In this document: piece after piece, positions 43,930 through 53,618 of the stretch
Layout: every line of letters starts with the position of its first letter
Position numbering within the stretch: the stretch's first letter is position 1
Source: Prostheceraeus crozeri
Lineage: Eukaryota; Platyhelminthes; Polycladida; Euryleptidae
NCBI GenBank assembly: GCA_907163375.1
Contig: CAJQUW010004746.1
Coordinates: 713,022-777,021, forward strand
Length of the DNA: 64,000 bases
Direction: 5' to 3'
Translations under genes and position numbers: made by a program
The notes under the pieces: generated by a model
What the model was told of the DNA's origin: nothing
Database searches by the model: none
What the model saw: only the letters and a program-made list of their open reading frames with translations

Positions 43930-44470
43930 TTACAATCCGCTGGGTACGTACATACTCGATGAGATAGTCTAGGATCACATTTGCTTGTACATGAGATTTT
44001 AGTCCAGTAATGATCACTTTACTATTATGAAAGATTGCAACATGCACAGGTAACCAACAACTAATGAGAGCTACAGGAAAAAGTTCGGGTTCATAACACA
44101 AATTGTAACTGCTGGTACGAATCTTCAAAAATGATACACTTTCACTCAATTGAGTAGAGATCACCATATTGTCCACAGTCAGATTCGACATCACACACCT
44201 CTCCCTCTTCCATATCCGACGTAGTAGTCTCTGTAGCTCTAAGCGCATTGACTGCGCCGATGAATGAGAAAGGGCGCCGAGAATCTGTACAGTCCCATTT
44301 GGGAAGAGTTGAAGATTCCGTGAATTGTTCATCTTCACCACTAACATTTGAGGACGGCCCGGGTAATACTTGCTGTTTGGAAGCTGTTGGTGTAATGTTG
44401 TGAGATCGATTTTGGTGTAGAGTCTGAAGCGACGGAGAATGTTGACGATGGTGTAGCGATGGCGCTTCAT
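43925..44470 (-). CDS. TATA-box-binding-protein (TBP) homologue carried by the Polinton
   Basis: 181 residues from the ATG at 44470, the size of the two-repeat TBP core. Repeat 1 aligns as KIDLTTL, SKYYPGRPQMLVVKM, LQLFPNGTVQILGALS. Repeat 2 aligns as LTVDNMVIST, then YEPELFPVALI and VAIFHNSKVIITGLKS, against YEPELFPGLIY and GKVVLTGAK in eukaryotic TBP. Three of the four DNA-kinking Phe positions (in QLFPNG, ELFP and AIFHN) and the Asn of DNMV are kept; the first Phe is replaced. The frame is undamaged. TBP binds the TATA box and nucleates transcription initiation. TBP genes occur in some large DNA viruses, but I do not know one as a normal Polinton part. It is third in a minus-strand trio behind two PC4-like genes, and several Polinton genes here have strong TATA boxes, which fits a self-encoded initiation factor. 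Confidence 0.85.
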   Translation of the reverse strand: MKRHRYTIVNILRRFRLYTKIDLTTLHQQLPNSKYYPGRPQMLVVKMNNSRNLQLFPNGTVQILGALSHSSAQSMRLELQRLLRRIWKRERCVMSNLTVDNMVISTQLSESVSFLKIRTSSYNLCYEPELFPVALISCWLPVHVAIFHNSKVIITGLKSHVQANVILDYLIEYVRTQRIVK

Positions 44471-44792
44471 GATGAAAAAATGAGTAAATTGAGCGATGTA
44501 CCTTCCTTTTATACTTTTCCCAACTACCTTGATGAAATGTGAAGTTAGTATGGAGTTGGGAATGATAGAGTTGAATTCGCCGTTTGTTGACGCGCAACCA
44601 GATGCGATTTCCAATACGTGAATGTCTTTTCATATAGAAGTATTTCAAATCCTTCATGATATGATGTAGAGATTGAAAATGACGATAAGATAAAGCAAAC
44701 TCTCTTCTCACATTTCCAGTTGAATCTTTGAAATAGACGTTTCGATCATGATCCGTTTCAATACGTTGTAGGGAATCTAATTTCCAACTCAT
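44142..44792 (-). CDS. PC4-like protein A with acidic tail (Polinton)
   Basis: 216 residues. Residues 1-108 match the next gene upstream (44815-45171) along their length: KLDSLQRIETDHDRNVYFKD, EFALSYRHFQSLHHIMKDL, NRIWLRVNKRRIQLYH, and FTFHQGSWEKYKRKVHRSI. Each copy seems to hold two units of strands followed by a [IF]xLxxxxWxxL-type helix, which resembles the single-strand DNA-binding fold of coactivator PC4 (KGISLNPEQWSQLKEQI). The second half is Ser/Thr-rich and acidic (SDMEEGEVCDVESD) and overlaps the TBP-like gene by 329 bases in another frame, so it may be either overprinted coding sequence or chance. PC4 identity is an inference from pattern. Confidence 0.5.
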   Translation of the reverse strand: MSWKLDSLQRIETDHDRNVYFKDSTGNVRREFALSYRHFQSLHHIMKDLKYFYMKRHSRIGNRIWLRVNKRRIQLYHSQLHTNFTFHQGSWEKYKRKVHRSIYSFFHHEAPSLHHRQHSPSLQTLHQNRSHNITPTASKQQVLPGPSSNVSGEDEQFTESSTLPKWDCTDSRRPFSFIGAVNALRATETTTSDMEEGEVCDVESDCGQYGDLYSIE

Positions 44793-44814
44793 GGTGCGTG
44801 GTAGTCATGTCTGA

Positions 44815-45171
44815 TTAAGATTTGCATAGTAGGGCGATGAACTCACGACGAATAAATGTCATGATGGAGCGATGTATGTATCTTCTATACTTCTCCCAAT
44901 TGTATTTGCGAAATGAGAAACAGTTTGCGGAATGAGAATGGCAGATTTGAATTTCATTTCTGTAATGTTGAAGCCAAACTTGATCACCCAAGGAGATGAA
45001 TCTTAATGTTTCAAAATATTCCAAATCCCTCATGATATCATTGAGGTTGACAAATTGTCGCCATGTTAATGTAATACCTCTTGATGTATGACCATGAGAA
45101 TTTTTGAAGTGTACGTTTCCATCACGATCAACTCTGATATATTGTAGAGAGTCCAAAATCCAAGTCTTCAT
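44815..45171 (-). CDS. PC4-like protein B (Polinton)
   Basis: About 118 residues from MKTWILDSLQYIRVDRDGN. Key blocks are NVHFKN, RGITLTWRQFVNLNDIM, QVWLQHYRNEIQICH and SFRKYNWEKYRRYIHRSI. It is a clear paralogue of the next gene (22-bp gap) but lacks its acidic tail, so the pair arose by tandem duplication. The GITLTxxQFxxL block resembles the PC4 motif before the last helix. The start codon lies only 35 bases from the divergent start at 45207, leaving little room for two promoters. A function in transcription next to a TBP homologue is an inference. Confidence 0.5.
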   Translation of the reverse strand: MKTWILDSLQYIRVDRDGNVHFKNSHGHTSRGITLTWRQFVNLNDIMRDLEYFETLRFISLGDQVWLQHYRNEIQICHSHSANCFSFRKYNWEKYRRYIHRSIMTFIRREFIALLCKS

Positions 45172-45206
45172 GATGTTATGCAAAGCCGCAGATCAGCAAT
45201 ATCAAA

Positions 45207-46544
45207 ATGTCATTTTATCATATTTTGCTTAGCAATGCGGCTACAAAGAGATTTGCTAGTAATCGAGCCGCACTCTTTTCTACTCCCATTGATCATGCAC
45301 AACAGCTAAATGGAAATTGGGAAGTGGGTGTCACTCAACTTGTTTATAGCAACTGTGTCTATACTTTTGATCATGAGGTGATGACTATTAATATGAGACG
45401 CACAGCTGCTTACCAATGTGAAAAGGGCTGCCGAGTATACATTCCACAGTGGCCAAAGAAAGATCTCTTATCATGTAAAAAGTTTATATATGATTTCTTG
45501 AATAAAGCGTGTAAACATATTGTCCAATTTACTCCGCACAATGATGATCATAATTATGTACATCATGTAGTTGAGAAAGATTGGATTGTTGGTTTAAGTC
45601 CAAGTTTAAGAAATGATTTAGGTTACCTCGCTAGCGCCTTAACAAGCTATGATAATTTTAACGTTAATTACCACATAAGTGGTCATAAACAGTTAATATA
45701 TCGAGAGGAAGCTTATTATGTAGATCTTATTCCAAGAAATGAGAAGACGTTGGCGAAGAAGATTGTGATTAAGCCAAGAAAGACAAACATGACTCCTGAA
45801 ACATTATTGAAGAAATTTAATTATCTCCTTCGAGTTGATGGTAAACAAGTGGCAACATTGACTTATATCAAATCATCTAATCATATTGCAATAAGTAAAT
45901 TAAATGATGATGATCTAGTATTAGTTTGTTCAAAAGATTTTCATCAGTTCTTACGACATCGTTCTGCAGCTGTTCATGGAAAATTTGATATGCAACATTT
46001 ACCATGTGAAAGGTCAAATCAATTTGATACAGAATGGACCGTATCTTTATACAGAAAGTGTGTAGAGCCTTTAGGTGGTATCTTACATGAAACAAGAGTG
46101 TTGATGCCTCGCATTATTACTTCAGTTAAATTGGTTGTAGATTATTTAAATGAAGTGATTAATGAGCAACAAATTTCATTTTCTGAAAAAGAAGGTACTT
46201 TGTCTCTCACTATAAGTGGAAAAGGTATTGAACTAATTATGGACAAAACTCTAATGGACATTTTGGGTTTTGATCAAAATATCTTTAAAAGTGGTACTGT
46301 AACCAAAGCTAGCGCAGACATGTCACTATCGCGTCGTATTAACTATTTTCAGATATATTCCAATATTGGTGAAGATGTACGTGTGGGAGATGTTGAAGCT
46401 CCATTGCTAGCAATGATACCATACCAGCCAAAAAGCTGCAGTATTTTATCTGAGCATACTTTCAAGAAAGTGCATTATACAAAGCTGAAATCAAACTACA
46501 TCCCACAAATTGATATTGCAATTTATGGGATGCTGGTGCGTTGA
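45207..46544 (+). CDS. Polinton structural-type protein 1 (paralogue of the next gene)
   Basis: 445 residues. The N-terminus FYHILLSNAATKRFASNRAA followed by LNGNWEVGVTQLVYS is a conserved Polinton motif of strands around a GxWEVG core. It is shared with the next gene (LPSNASM...LEGEWEVGVSSICY). Later regions repeat similar strand patterns (KKIVIKPRKTNMTPETLLKK). These proteins are widespread in metazoan Polintons and probably form part of the particle, but their exact place is unknown to me. The start ATG is close to the divergent minus-strand trio. I make no claim about the 3' end. Confidence 0.55.
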   Translation: MSFYHILLSNAATKRFASNRAALFSTPIDHAQQLNGNWEVGVTQLVYSNCVYTFDHEVMTINMRRTAAYQCEKGCRVYIPQWPKKDLLSCKKFIYDFLNKACKHIVQFTPHNDDHNYVHHVVEKDWIVGLSPSLRNDLGYLASALTSYDNFNVNYHISGHKQLIYREEAYYVDLIPRNEKTLAKKIVIKPRKTNMTPETLLKKFNYLLRVDGKQVATLTYIKSSNHIAISKLNDDDLVLVCSKDFHQFLRHRSAAVHGKFDMQHLPCERSNQFDTEWTVSLYRKCVEPLGGILHETRVLMPRIITSVKLVVDYLNEVINEQQISFSEKEGTLSLTISGKGIELIMDKTLMDILGFDQNIFKSGTVTKASADMSLSRRINYFQIYSNIGEDVRVGDVEAPLLAMIPYQPKSCSILSEHTFKKVHYTKLKSNYIPQIDIAIYGMLVR

Positions 46545-46642
46545 TTCCTTTTCATAAAGATGCTGTGACAAGTATCACACTCCATTTCCGAATGAAGAGT
46601 CAATGCAAAGGTATGCTAATACATTTTTCCAATGTGAATAAT

Positions 46643-48163
46643 ATGGAAAGTGAAAATAAGGACTCGTTTCTAATCTACTTGCCCAGTAATGCTTCTATGA
46701 ATAAATTTCCCAAAAATAAACCATCAGACTATCGAGTAGAATTAAATCGCCCACTACATTTAGAAGGAGAATGGGAGGTTGGCGTTTCTAGTATTTGCTA
46801 TGATAGCAATATTCAGAATGTGAATGATGTGGAAGAAATGATATTGACTCCTCGCACCCATGATGGAATAATGATGAATAATGCATTCCAGTTCCCATAC
46901 AATTTAACATCAGATGGAAAGTGGAACTATGAATGGATTCAGATAAAATCAGATTATTATGAACCATTCGGGAATGAGAAAATTATTAAGGCATTCAACA
47001 GTGGTAATACTTCCATCATGAAGAATAAAAATCAGAAAGCTTATGAGTTTACTATCTATCATTGGAGTGGGAGACAGTTCCTTCGCTTTCATTCTTTTAC
47101 TAAAGGTCTTACGCTGAGGTTGGATAGTGAATTCTATCCACATCTTGGTTTTGGTCATGGACTACATCTAACGTCAATTGCTACTGCAAATGTTAGAGAA
47201 GTTTATTCAAATCGAATCAATAAATTTCATTATAAATTTACAATATTTGATGAAGATGTTGTAGAATGTGAAGAACGCATCATTTTGAAAAAGCGTGGTG
47301 TTCAACCTTTATTACTTATTGAGTTAGTAAAACGATGGAATGAGACTGTGGGTAAGAAGTATGGAGAGAAAATTATGGCGGACAAAAATAAGTTGGTCAT
47401 TCAAAAATATAATGACAAACTAACATTTTATTTCTCTCCAACCTTGCGTCATTTTGTAAGACATTATACACCTATTATTGGAAGCGGTCTGGTGTATGCT
47501 TCTCATGAATATCATACTAAAGCTGATTCAGTTAATGATGAATGGTGGGTGGACATCTATGGTGATCGCATCAAGAAAATTTACCAGTCTTATGAAGAAT
47601 CTAAAGTTGCTATCAATAAAATGCCGCGTCTATATCATACAGTTGAAAGCTTCATTCATGTAGTAAATCCTTATATACAACAGAAGTTGAAGCATGTGAT
47701 GAAAAGTAAATATGATGTAAAGACACACCACATTTCGTTTTCAATTGAAAATCAACGCGTTGTTCTGAAACTGGGTGATGACATTCAATGTCAATTGAGT
47801 AAAAATTTGAAAAAACTCTTTGGTTTTTCAATGCTACAAACTGTGTTTACTGCTGCGCATACGATTGGTATAGAAACACCAATGACACTTGATAAACATG
47901 AACAGCACCTTTACATTCAAAGTGATTTGATTCCTCCTATTTCTGTTGGTGAGAAAAAAGAATACATTTTACGTGATTTCATTCATGATAAAGACGCTTC
48001 ATATGGAATAGTCGAGAAGATGTTTGAATCTATTTTCTATCATCCCGTCGTCAAACAAACTATACCCTCTATTACTATCAAAATTACCAATGGTTTACAA
48101 GAGTGCATCCATGTGAAAGATACTAAATCCCTCGTAACTTTAGTGTTTCGGAAAACAAAGTGA
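46643..48163 (+). CDS. Polinton structural-type protein 2
   Basis: About 506 residues from MESENKDSFLIYLPSNASM; an ATG at 46592 is the alternative. It has the same FP-x-N-KPSDYRVELNRPL and GEWEVGVSS motif as its upstream neighbour. Internal similarity includes RIILKKRGVQPLLLIELVKR against KKIVIKPRKTNMTPETLLKK. It ends TLVFRKTK, and an AATAAA follows 24 bases downstream (48187-48192). The two genes are paralogues in tandem. A role as minor structural protein is inferred from its place among capsid genes; no enzyme motif is present. Confidence 0.6.
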   Translation: MESENKDSFLIYLPSNASMNKFPKNKPSDYRVELNRPLHLEGEWEVGVSSICYDSNIQNVNDVEEMILTPRTHDGIMMNNAFQFPYNLTSDGKWNYEWIQIKSDYYEPFGNEKIIKAFNSGNTSIMKNKNQKAYEFTIYHWSGRQFLRFHSFTKGLTLRLDSEFYPHLGFGHGLHLTSIATANVREVYSNRINKFHYKFTIFDEDVVECEERIILKKRGVQPLLLIELVKRWNETVGKKYGEKIMADKNKLVIQKYNDKLTFYFSPTLRHFVRHYTPIIGSGLVYASHEYHTKADSVNDEWWVDIYGDRIKKIYQSYEESKVAINKMPRLYHTVESFIHVVNPYIQQKLKHVMKSKYDVKTHHISFSIENQRVVLKLGDDIQCQLSKNLKKLFGFSMLQTVFTAAHTIGIETPMTLDKHEQHLYIQSDLIPPISVGEKKEYILRDFIHDKDASYGIVEKMFESIFYHPVVKQTIPSITIKITNGLQECIHVKDTKSLVTLVFRKTK

Positions 48164-48178
48164 AGTCATTGTGATATG

Positions 48179-48192
48179 TTTATTGAAATAAA
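48179..48192. terminator. Back-to-back polyadenylation signals
   Basis: AATAAA on the minus strand (48184-48179) for the polymerase block and AATAAA on the plus strand (48187-48192) for the structural gene lie two bases apart, marking a convergent gene end. Confidence 0.6.
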
Positions 48193-48342
48193 AATATGTG
48201 TATGAAAAAGTCTTTTCACAGATATAGGGGGAATGGGCTGACTGTAGGCATATATTCACAAGGAAGAAACGATCTCATGCGATACATAAAACAACCATGT
48301 ATATCTACAAAAAGCAACATCAAAATACTGAGTTAAAGTTGA

Positions 48343-51300
48343 TTATGTCAATACATCTCCTGAATGTGGTAGCGTGAGTTTTATTGTTTTGGGTGGAGGT
48401 ATTTTTGTGTCAGGATGTCCATGTGGAAGAGATGTGTTCTGTCCTATCCAACACCTCTTATCCTCCCATGCTGAAAGCGCTCGTTTCTTGAACGTGTGCG
48501 TTTTCACAGTATGAACTTGAGATTTTAAAATTGTCATATTGACAAACGTTATAGTTTTATTTTTATAGGCCTTCTTATAGGACCGATGTTTCATTTTGTG
48601 AACAATGGATTTTGATATACCTTTAGCACGCTTAATACTATCTGCACATTCTTTTAATTTCATGGAATCCATTTTAGGACGGAGGAGAATCATTTAATCT
48701 ATTTCCTTTCCTGCTGTTTCATCCTTAAAACAACCAAGTTTGGCTTTATTCTGTATGGAATAGAGTGGATGAGTGGGATTGTAGTTAGATGTGTCGAAAT
48801 ATTTTTCTAATGACTTACCTACTTCATTAAAATTTAAATCTTTTTGAGTGGTAATTCCTAAAAAGAAACTATCTGTATCACCACCCAGCAAGCGAACCTC
48901 TTACGAGAGGGCATGGTTTTAATATTTTGTAGAAGAGTTGATACATTTCAAGCTTGGAATAATCTAAAACGGCTTGCCCAATATAGATGGGTTTGCACAA
49001 CTCAACTTCTGATTTTATCATTTTAACACCTACAAGATCCTCATCGATGATGTCTCTATCAATGAAAAGAGGTGATGAGGTCAATTTGTGATATTTTTGT
49101 TCATCAACGACTAGTTTGTAGTTCATACGTTTTCTAACATCCTCCATGGTCTTTCCGAAAAGACTGTTATTCTTATATTTATAAAAATCCTTTTCAAAAT
49201 TATTTTGGGCGAGTGCACGTTTTTGACTGTTACTATCTATGTAGGGTTTGAGGAAGGCTTTCTGTCTAAATTTGATAATGCGGTGAACTGACTTTAGAAG
49301 CATGCCCATTTCTAAATAGAATTTTAGTATGCAGAAGTGCACGAGATAATTTTTCTTATCATATTGGGTGAGCAAAAGTTTGCGGCATGGTTTGTACCTT
49401 GGCTGTCCACACTCTGTTAAGTTATTATGAAATTGTGACATGAATGGTGAAAACATATCTCCAGTCACTTCACCAGATTCAGGTGCGAGTGGGAAATCAG
49501 CAGTTTTATTTTTAATACTATTTGGATAAATCAAATCCACTTCAAAATAATATCCCCAATCACCTTCATCTGGAATCTTCAGAATGTTTGAAGGGTTGGA
49601 GTAATACGCAAGCTCATCTTGATTTAACCAACTAAACTCGGAGTGAGGTAGTGGTTTAGACAGTGAACTGCCATATAAATTATTTTGGTCATAGTACTTT
49701 AGGTGGATATGATCATTACCTACTGTTTTAGATTTTATGTGATGTTTATTCACAAATGTGAGACCACCGCGTATTCCGCGCTCAAATATGTTATACATCT
49801 CGGGGTCTTGTAAGAGATGGATGGTCTCACCAGTCATTTTAAAGGCTGATTTAAAGGACATGGCTGGTAGACTGACAAAGTGGACAGGATCTAATTTGTC
49901 TTCTTCTAATGCCACTCGTCGAAATTCCTGAAAGACATCAGCCAGCAAAATGACATCTAATTCTAAGTAAGCGATCATATAATCGCCAAACGTTTTACAA
50001 TCAAATTTTAACCATGCCTCTTGAGCATGTTCATAATCTTCTACTGGACAATCTTGACCCGTCAAATCGTTTTGGAATTTGTCAATGGAAGGAAGGGTTG
50101 TTTCATTTAGTTTAGACATTGAGCTAAAATACGCATAGGGAAAGACTCCTTTGCGAGTGATTATTTCATCCGTTAAGTTTGGATAGTGTTTCTTCAAAGT
50201 TTGACTATGGGGAAGAAACTTAAGATTACGAACGAGAGAAGCTAGTGACGCTGACATGAATTGGAATGAATCTAAAAATTTTATTTCGAAGAAGACTGTC
50301 TTATTTTCTTTAGTTTTATCTACTGGTACTTTTGTTGTCATTGCCATGAATTTTTCTCTCGTTTGCGCTATTACATTAAACTGCCACGATTTCATCTGGC
50401 TCAACCCTCCTTTTATGAGCATATGACTGTCATAGCCCTTAAAGTTATGAAAAATGACGGGTAGTACACGACGTCTCAACCTAAGTGAAAAGTTACATTT
50501 GGAGCAGAGTGCGTTTCTAAATTTACCAGTGATGTGATCATGATCACGCACTTTCTTAATTTTATCGTCATCAAACGTTTTATGACATTTAGGGCACGAT
50601 GTGCAACTTTCAAATTTTTGTTTGTCTTCATCTGACATATGTAGTGACTTACGCTGCAATTGGGAATCATATGATTGTTGAAATTTAGCAGCTTTATCGA
50701 GAAATTCTAGAAATTTTGAAATACAATCTTCACCTTGCCAAGTATGCATTTTGTTTTGTCTATTCCTAAAGTGGTCATGCCATACGTCATAGCAGGATAT
50801 GGCTGCTGGCTTGTGGATGATATCATCAATTTAGCATTCTATGTCTGCGTAAATGATACGCAGGGGACTTAATTCGCCACCATTATCCCTATGTGAAAAT
50901 ATTTTATCTTTGGGCATGCGTTCCATTTGTAATTTACCTCGCTTGCACCATTCATAGTGAGTTTCAAATTTATCTTTACTCCAAAAGGAGCGGATGCAGC
51001 GGTCGCATACAAAATGTCCACCTCTTTTAGAGTGCCCCAAGTGTGTGTACAAGCGAGAGATTTTGGGAATACCACAGTAGTGCCATTCCTCGCTATCATC
51101 TTGTTTTACTAATAAGAGGTTGACTACACGTTCATAACAAGTTGAACGTGAATTATAGCGGGCACCCTTCAACCCCTTCTCCCACACGTGAACGACAATT
51201 TTAATCTGATTATGTTTTTCGAACGTTTCTACATCTTTGATTTTCATGTTGTTACTATCACAACCTTCAAAGTCTAGTTCATCCTTCCACTGTCTATAGC

Positions 51301-52159
51301 TATAGGTGCGATCTCGGTGGGCGTTGATATCATTATAGTGAAGGATGGATAGGACTGCGTATTTGAAACACTGCGATTTACAATCGACATTGATGACAGC
51401 TTTCTTATTATACAACGTTTTTGGTAGTTTAAATGTGCCTCGAGCTGCATGACTTTCTAATAGGGAAATTTTGAATATGGCTGAGTCCACACCATCAAAA
51501 ATGAGAGCGCTGTCGCGTTGATTGAATTTATCTACATTTGATTTTTAACATTGAATGTGAAAATTTAGCCAAGACTCGCAGTCTACAACTTCGGTTGCGG
51601 AAGAGGAAGGAACATGAAACTGTATTCTCTCCGTCACTTGACCCGTTTGAAAATCTATTTTAATATATTTTAGTTTAAGGTAGATGAGCGCCTTCATTCT
51701 AAAATTGTCTAAATTGTTGAAGAGCGCTTCGATAATGTTAGAATTTTGAAGGAGCCACTCAAGAAAATCTACTATTTGAGTATTGGACTCCATGCAGTAG
51801 TCGCGTACTAAATTATTATGTGAAACATTAATGAGGGAGATGGTAGAGGTACCGTTGGTGTAGTGATCATTTGCATGCGTGTGTTGAAGTCTGTGCGAAG
51901 ATCGCTGAAAGTGACTATCAAAAGAAAGAGGGCACAAATCGCAAGGAAAGGAGATGTCATCGTCAGAATCAACTTCACCTCCGGAGATTGACGCCGCTTT
52001 GCGTTGACACACACGTTGTTTGATGTGTCGAAGGAGACTGTGCTTCCTTGTAAACATATGACCGCAGTCGGCACATTCCCACTCGTTGCCTTGTCGCGAG
52101 AGTCCTGAGCTGGAACTCACATCACCTGAAAGAGAAATCATTCTATCATCTCTGTTCAA
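48343..52159 (-). pseudogene. Polinton protein-primed DNA polymerase B, broken
   Basis: This is the element's replicase. From the N-terminal side I see two C2H2 zinc fingers (WECADCGHMFTRKHSLLRH and FPCDLCPLSFD), then exonuclease motif I (YADIEC) and an endonuclease-VII-like zinc segment (CPKCHKTF, VRDHDHITGKFRNALC). Exo II (FHNFKGYDSH), exo III (YLELDVILLADV), palm motif A (YDQNNLYGSS), motif B (KNNSLFGKTMEDV), motif C (GDTDSFFL) and the thumb end (KKRALSAWEDKRCWIG) follow. The order and content are those of protein-primed family B polymerases (phi29-like group), which copy linear genomes with terminal repeats. It is a fossil interrupted several times. Start-codon intron signals lie upstream at 52246-52315. 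Confidence 0.9.
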
Positions 52160-52245
52160 GTCTCAGTGTATTGTTACAACCTACCTTGACTCAACAACTC
52201 TAAACTTTCCTCGAGAAGGGAGGGCGTTGGTGATGAAGTTGATGC

Positions 52246-52315
52246 CTGAAATTGAGGAAGATGCTATTAGCCACACGTTTGAGGGAGATGAGTGAAGAAA
52301 TTTTCAACTTACCAT
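52246..52315 (-). other. Start codon with 67-bp intron signals (polymerase block)
   Basis: On the minus strand ATG (52315-52313) is followed by GTAAGTTG, and a pyrimidine-rich stretch ends in TTTCAG at 52246, then GCATC. Intron length is 67 bp, and the sequence is visibly homologous to the intron at 37476-37542. Confidence 0.5.
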
Positions 52316-52471
52316 TTCAACGAAATCAAGTTTAAGGTTGATACTTCAACAAGATAGAGAATTCACGAGAGAGCAGTTCACTTGTACGCCTCAAATAATA
52401 ACAGAATTCGCCAGAGAACACTTCACTTATACGTCTCAAAGACAGAGTGAAATGACACGAATGTCACTTTA

Positions 52472-52519
52472 CATATATACTTTCATATTCATCATTCATT
52501 GGCTGTTCATTCTGATTGG
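52472..52519 (-). promoter_or_regulatory. Polymerase-side promoter: CCAAT boxes and TATA-like box
   Basis: Minus-strand CCAAT at 52519-52515 and 52502-52498 and GTATATATG at 52480-52472. This mirrors the CCAAT-CCAAT-TATA order of the left promoter. The divergent plus-strand gene at 52577 may share the CCAAT boxes. Confidence 0.5.
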
Positions 52520-52576
52520 TTGCTTGTTTATACTTAAGAATTAGAAAACATTTCAAAGTTATTATTCACAGTGAAC

Positions 52577-53026
52577 ATGACAAGCCCTCCGACAACGCTG
52601 AACACAAAATTCTCTTCTCCATGCTCAACACCAAAGGCGCTCGTTGCACCAAACGCTCCAACGAAGGGGAAGGTGGAGAAAATATACCGACTGGACAATA
52701 TCAGAAAGTTGTCATTACCAGCGGACGACGAAGAGGAGAGTGTATGTGAGAAGGAGTGTCCCGACTTAACAGGCGTGAGGTGGAAGTATCTGCAGTACGA
52801 TACTGATGATGTGAATGAGATCACCAGCACCAAAATCCTCCACCAATTATGGGAATGGTACACCCCTAACTCCCAGCCACGAACTATGGCGGAGTGGGAG
52901 TACATCGACAAAGTGAGGCTCGCGGTAGAAGAACGATTGAAGCAAGTGAACTGTTTTTGCGATCTATGTGAAGTCAGACTCTGGGACGATATTGACGATG
53001 AAGACCTTTTGAAATACATGCCATAA
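52577..53026 (+). CDS. Acidic Polinton protein, unknown
   Basis: 149 residues with a Ser/Thr/Pro-rich start (TSPPTTLNTKFSSPCSTPK), an acidic centre (ADDEEESVCEKECPD) and a folded-looking C-terminal half (GVRWKYLQYDTDDVNEI, ILHQLWEWYTPNS). It ends with a CFCDLCEVRLWDD Cys cluster. No family is recognised. The stop TAA overlaps an AATAAA signal (53025-53030). It is the only plus-strand gene right of the polymerase and is transcribed away from it. Confidence 0.5.
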   Translation: MTSPPTTLNTKFSSPCSTPKALVAPNAPTKGKVEKIYRLDNIRKLSLPADDEEESVCEKECPDLTGVRWKYLQYDTDDVNEITSTKILHQLWEWYTPNSQPRTMAEWEYIDKVRLAVEERLKQVNCFCDLCEVRLWDDIDDEDLLKYMP

Positions 53027-53030
53027 TAAA

Positions 53031-53618
53031 TTTTTATTTCGTATTATCTTTGCTTTCATACTGACTTACTTGAATGGGGCTTCAGTGGATGATTTAACCA
53101 TGTATACTTTTTCATTTGGAAATAGTAGCACGCTTAGTCTAACTTGTAAATCTTATAACATTTCATATGGGCGATGATGGTAGATGAAATAGTGTTAAAT
53201 AAAATTAAGATGGCTTACACTTCTGATACAGGGATAGCAATCGACTGCGATCCATGTGTAAAGAGCTTGTTAGACTACGGAAGAGAGAAGTGTGTTATGT
53301 TGCGTGTGGCGCGTGAGTGTCCTCCCATTTCATTCCATTCATCAATTCGTCTCATTGATAGAGACAGGTAGAACTCATGGTTCTCATAACGTATGCAATG
53401 GAAAGTTTTAGGCAACCTTCGACAGTTGGCTAAATGTCGCCCTGGCGCGAATGCATACTACGTTGAGACAGAGGCAATCACTTGCAAACATGACGCAGAG
53501 AGGTTTAACAAGATTGACCATTGCCGAATGTCCCTTGCGGTATACATAGCTACGGGTTTCACCGCCGCCCTTTACAGGAACGCCCGTCGAAAGGAAGTAT
53601 TACACCGAACTTCATTTG
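53031..53618. other. Polinton stretch without a clear gene
   Basis: Only short open frames are present. The sequence GATAGCAATCGACTG here (about 53233) recurs at about 54131 near another cassette, so part of this stretch belongs to a duplicated unit. Confidence 0.4.
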
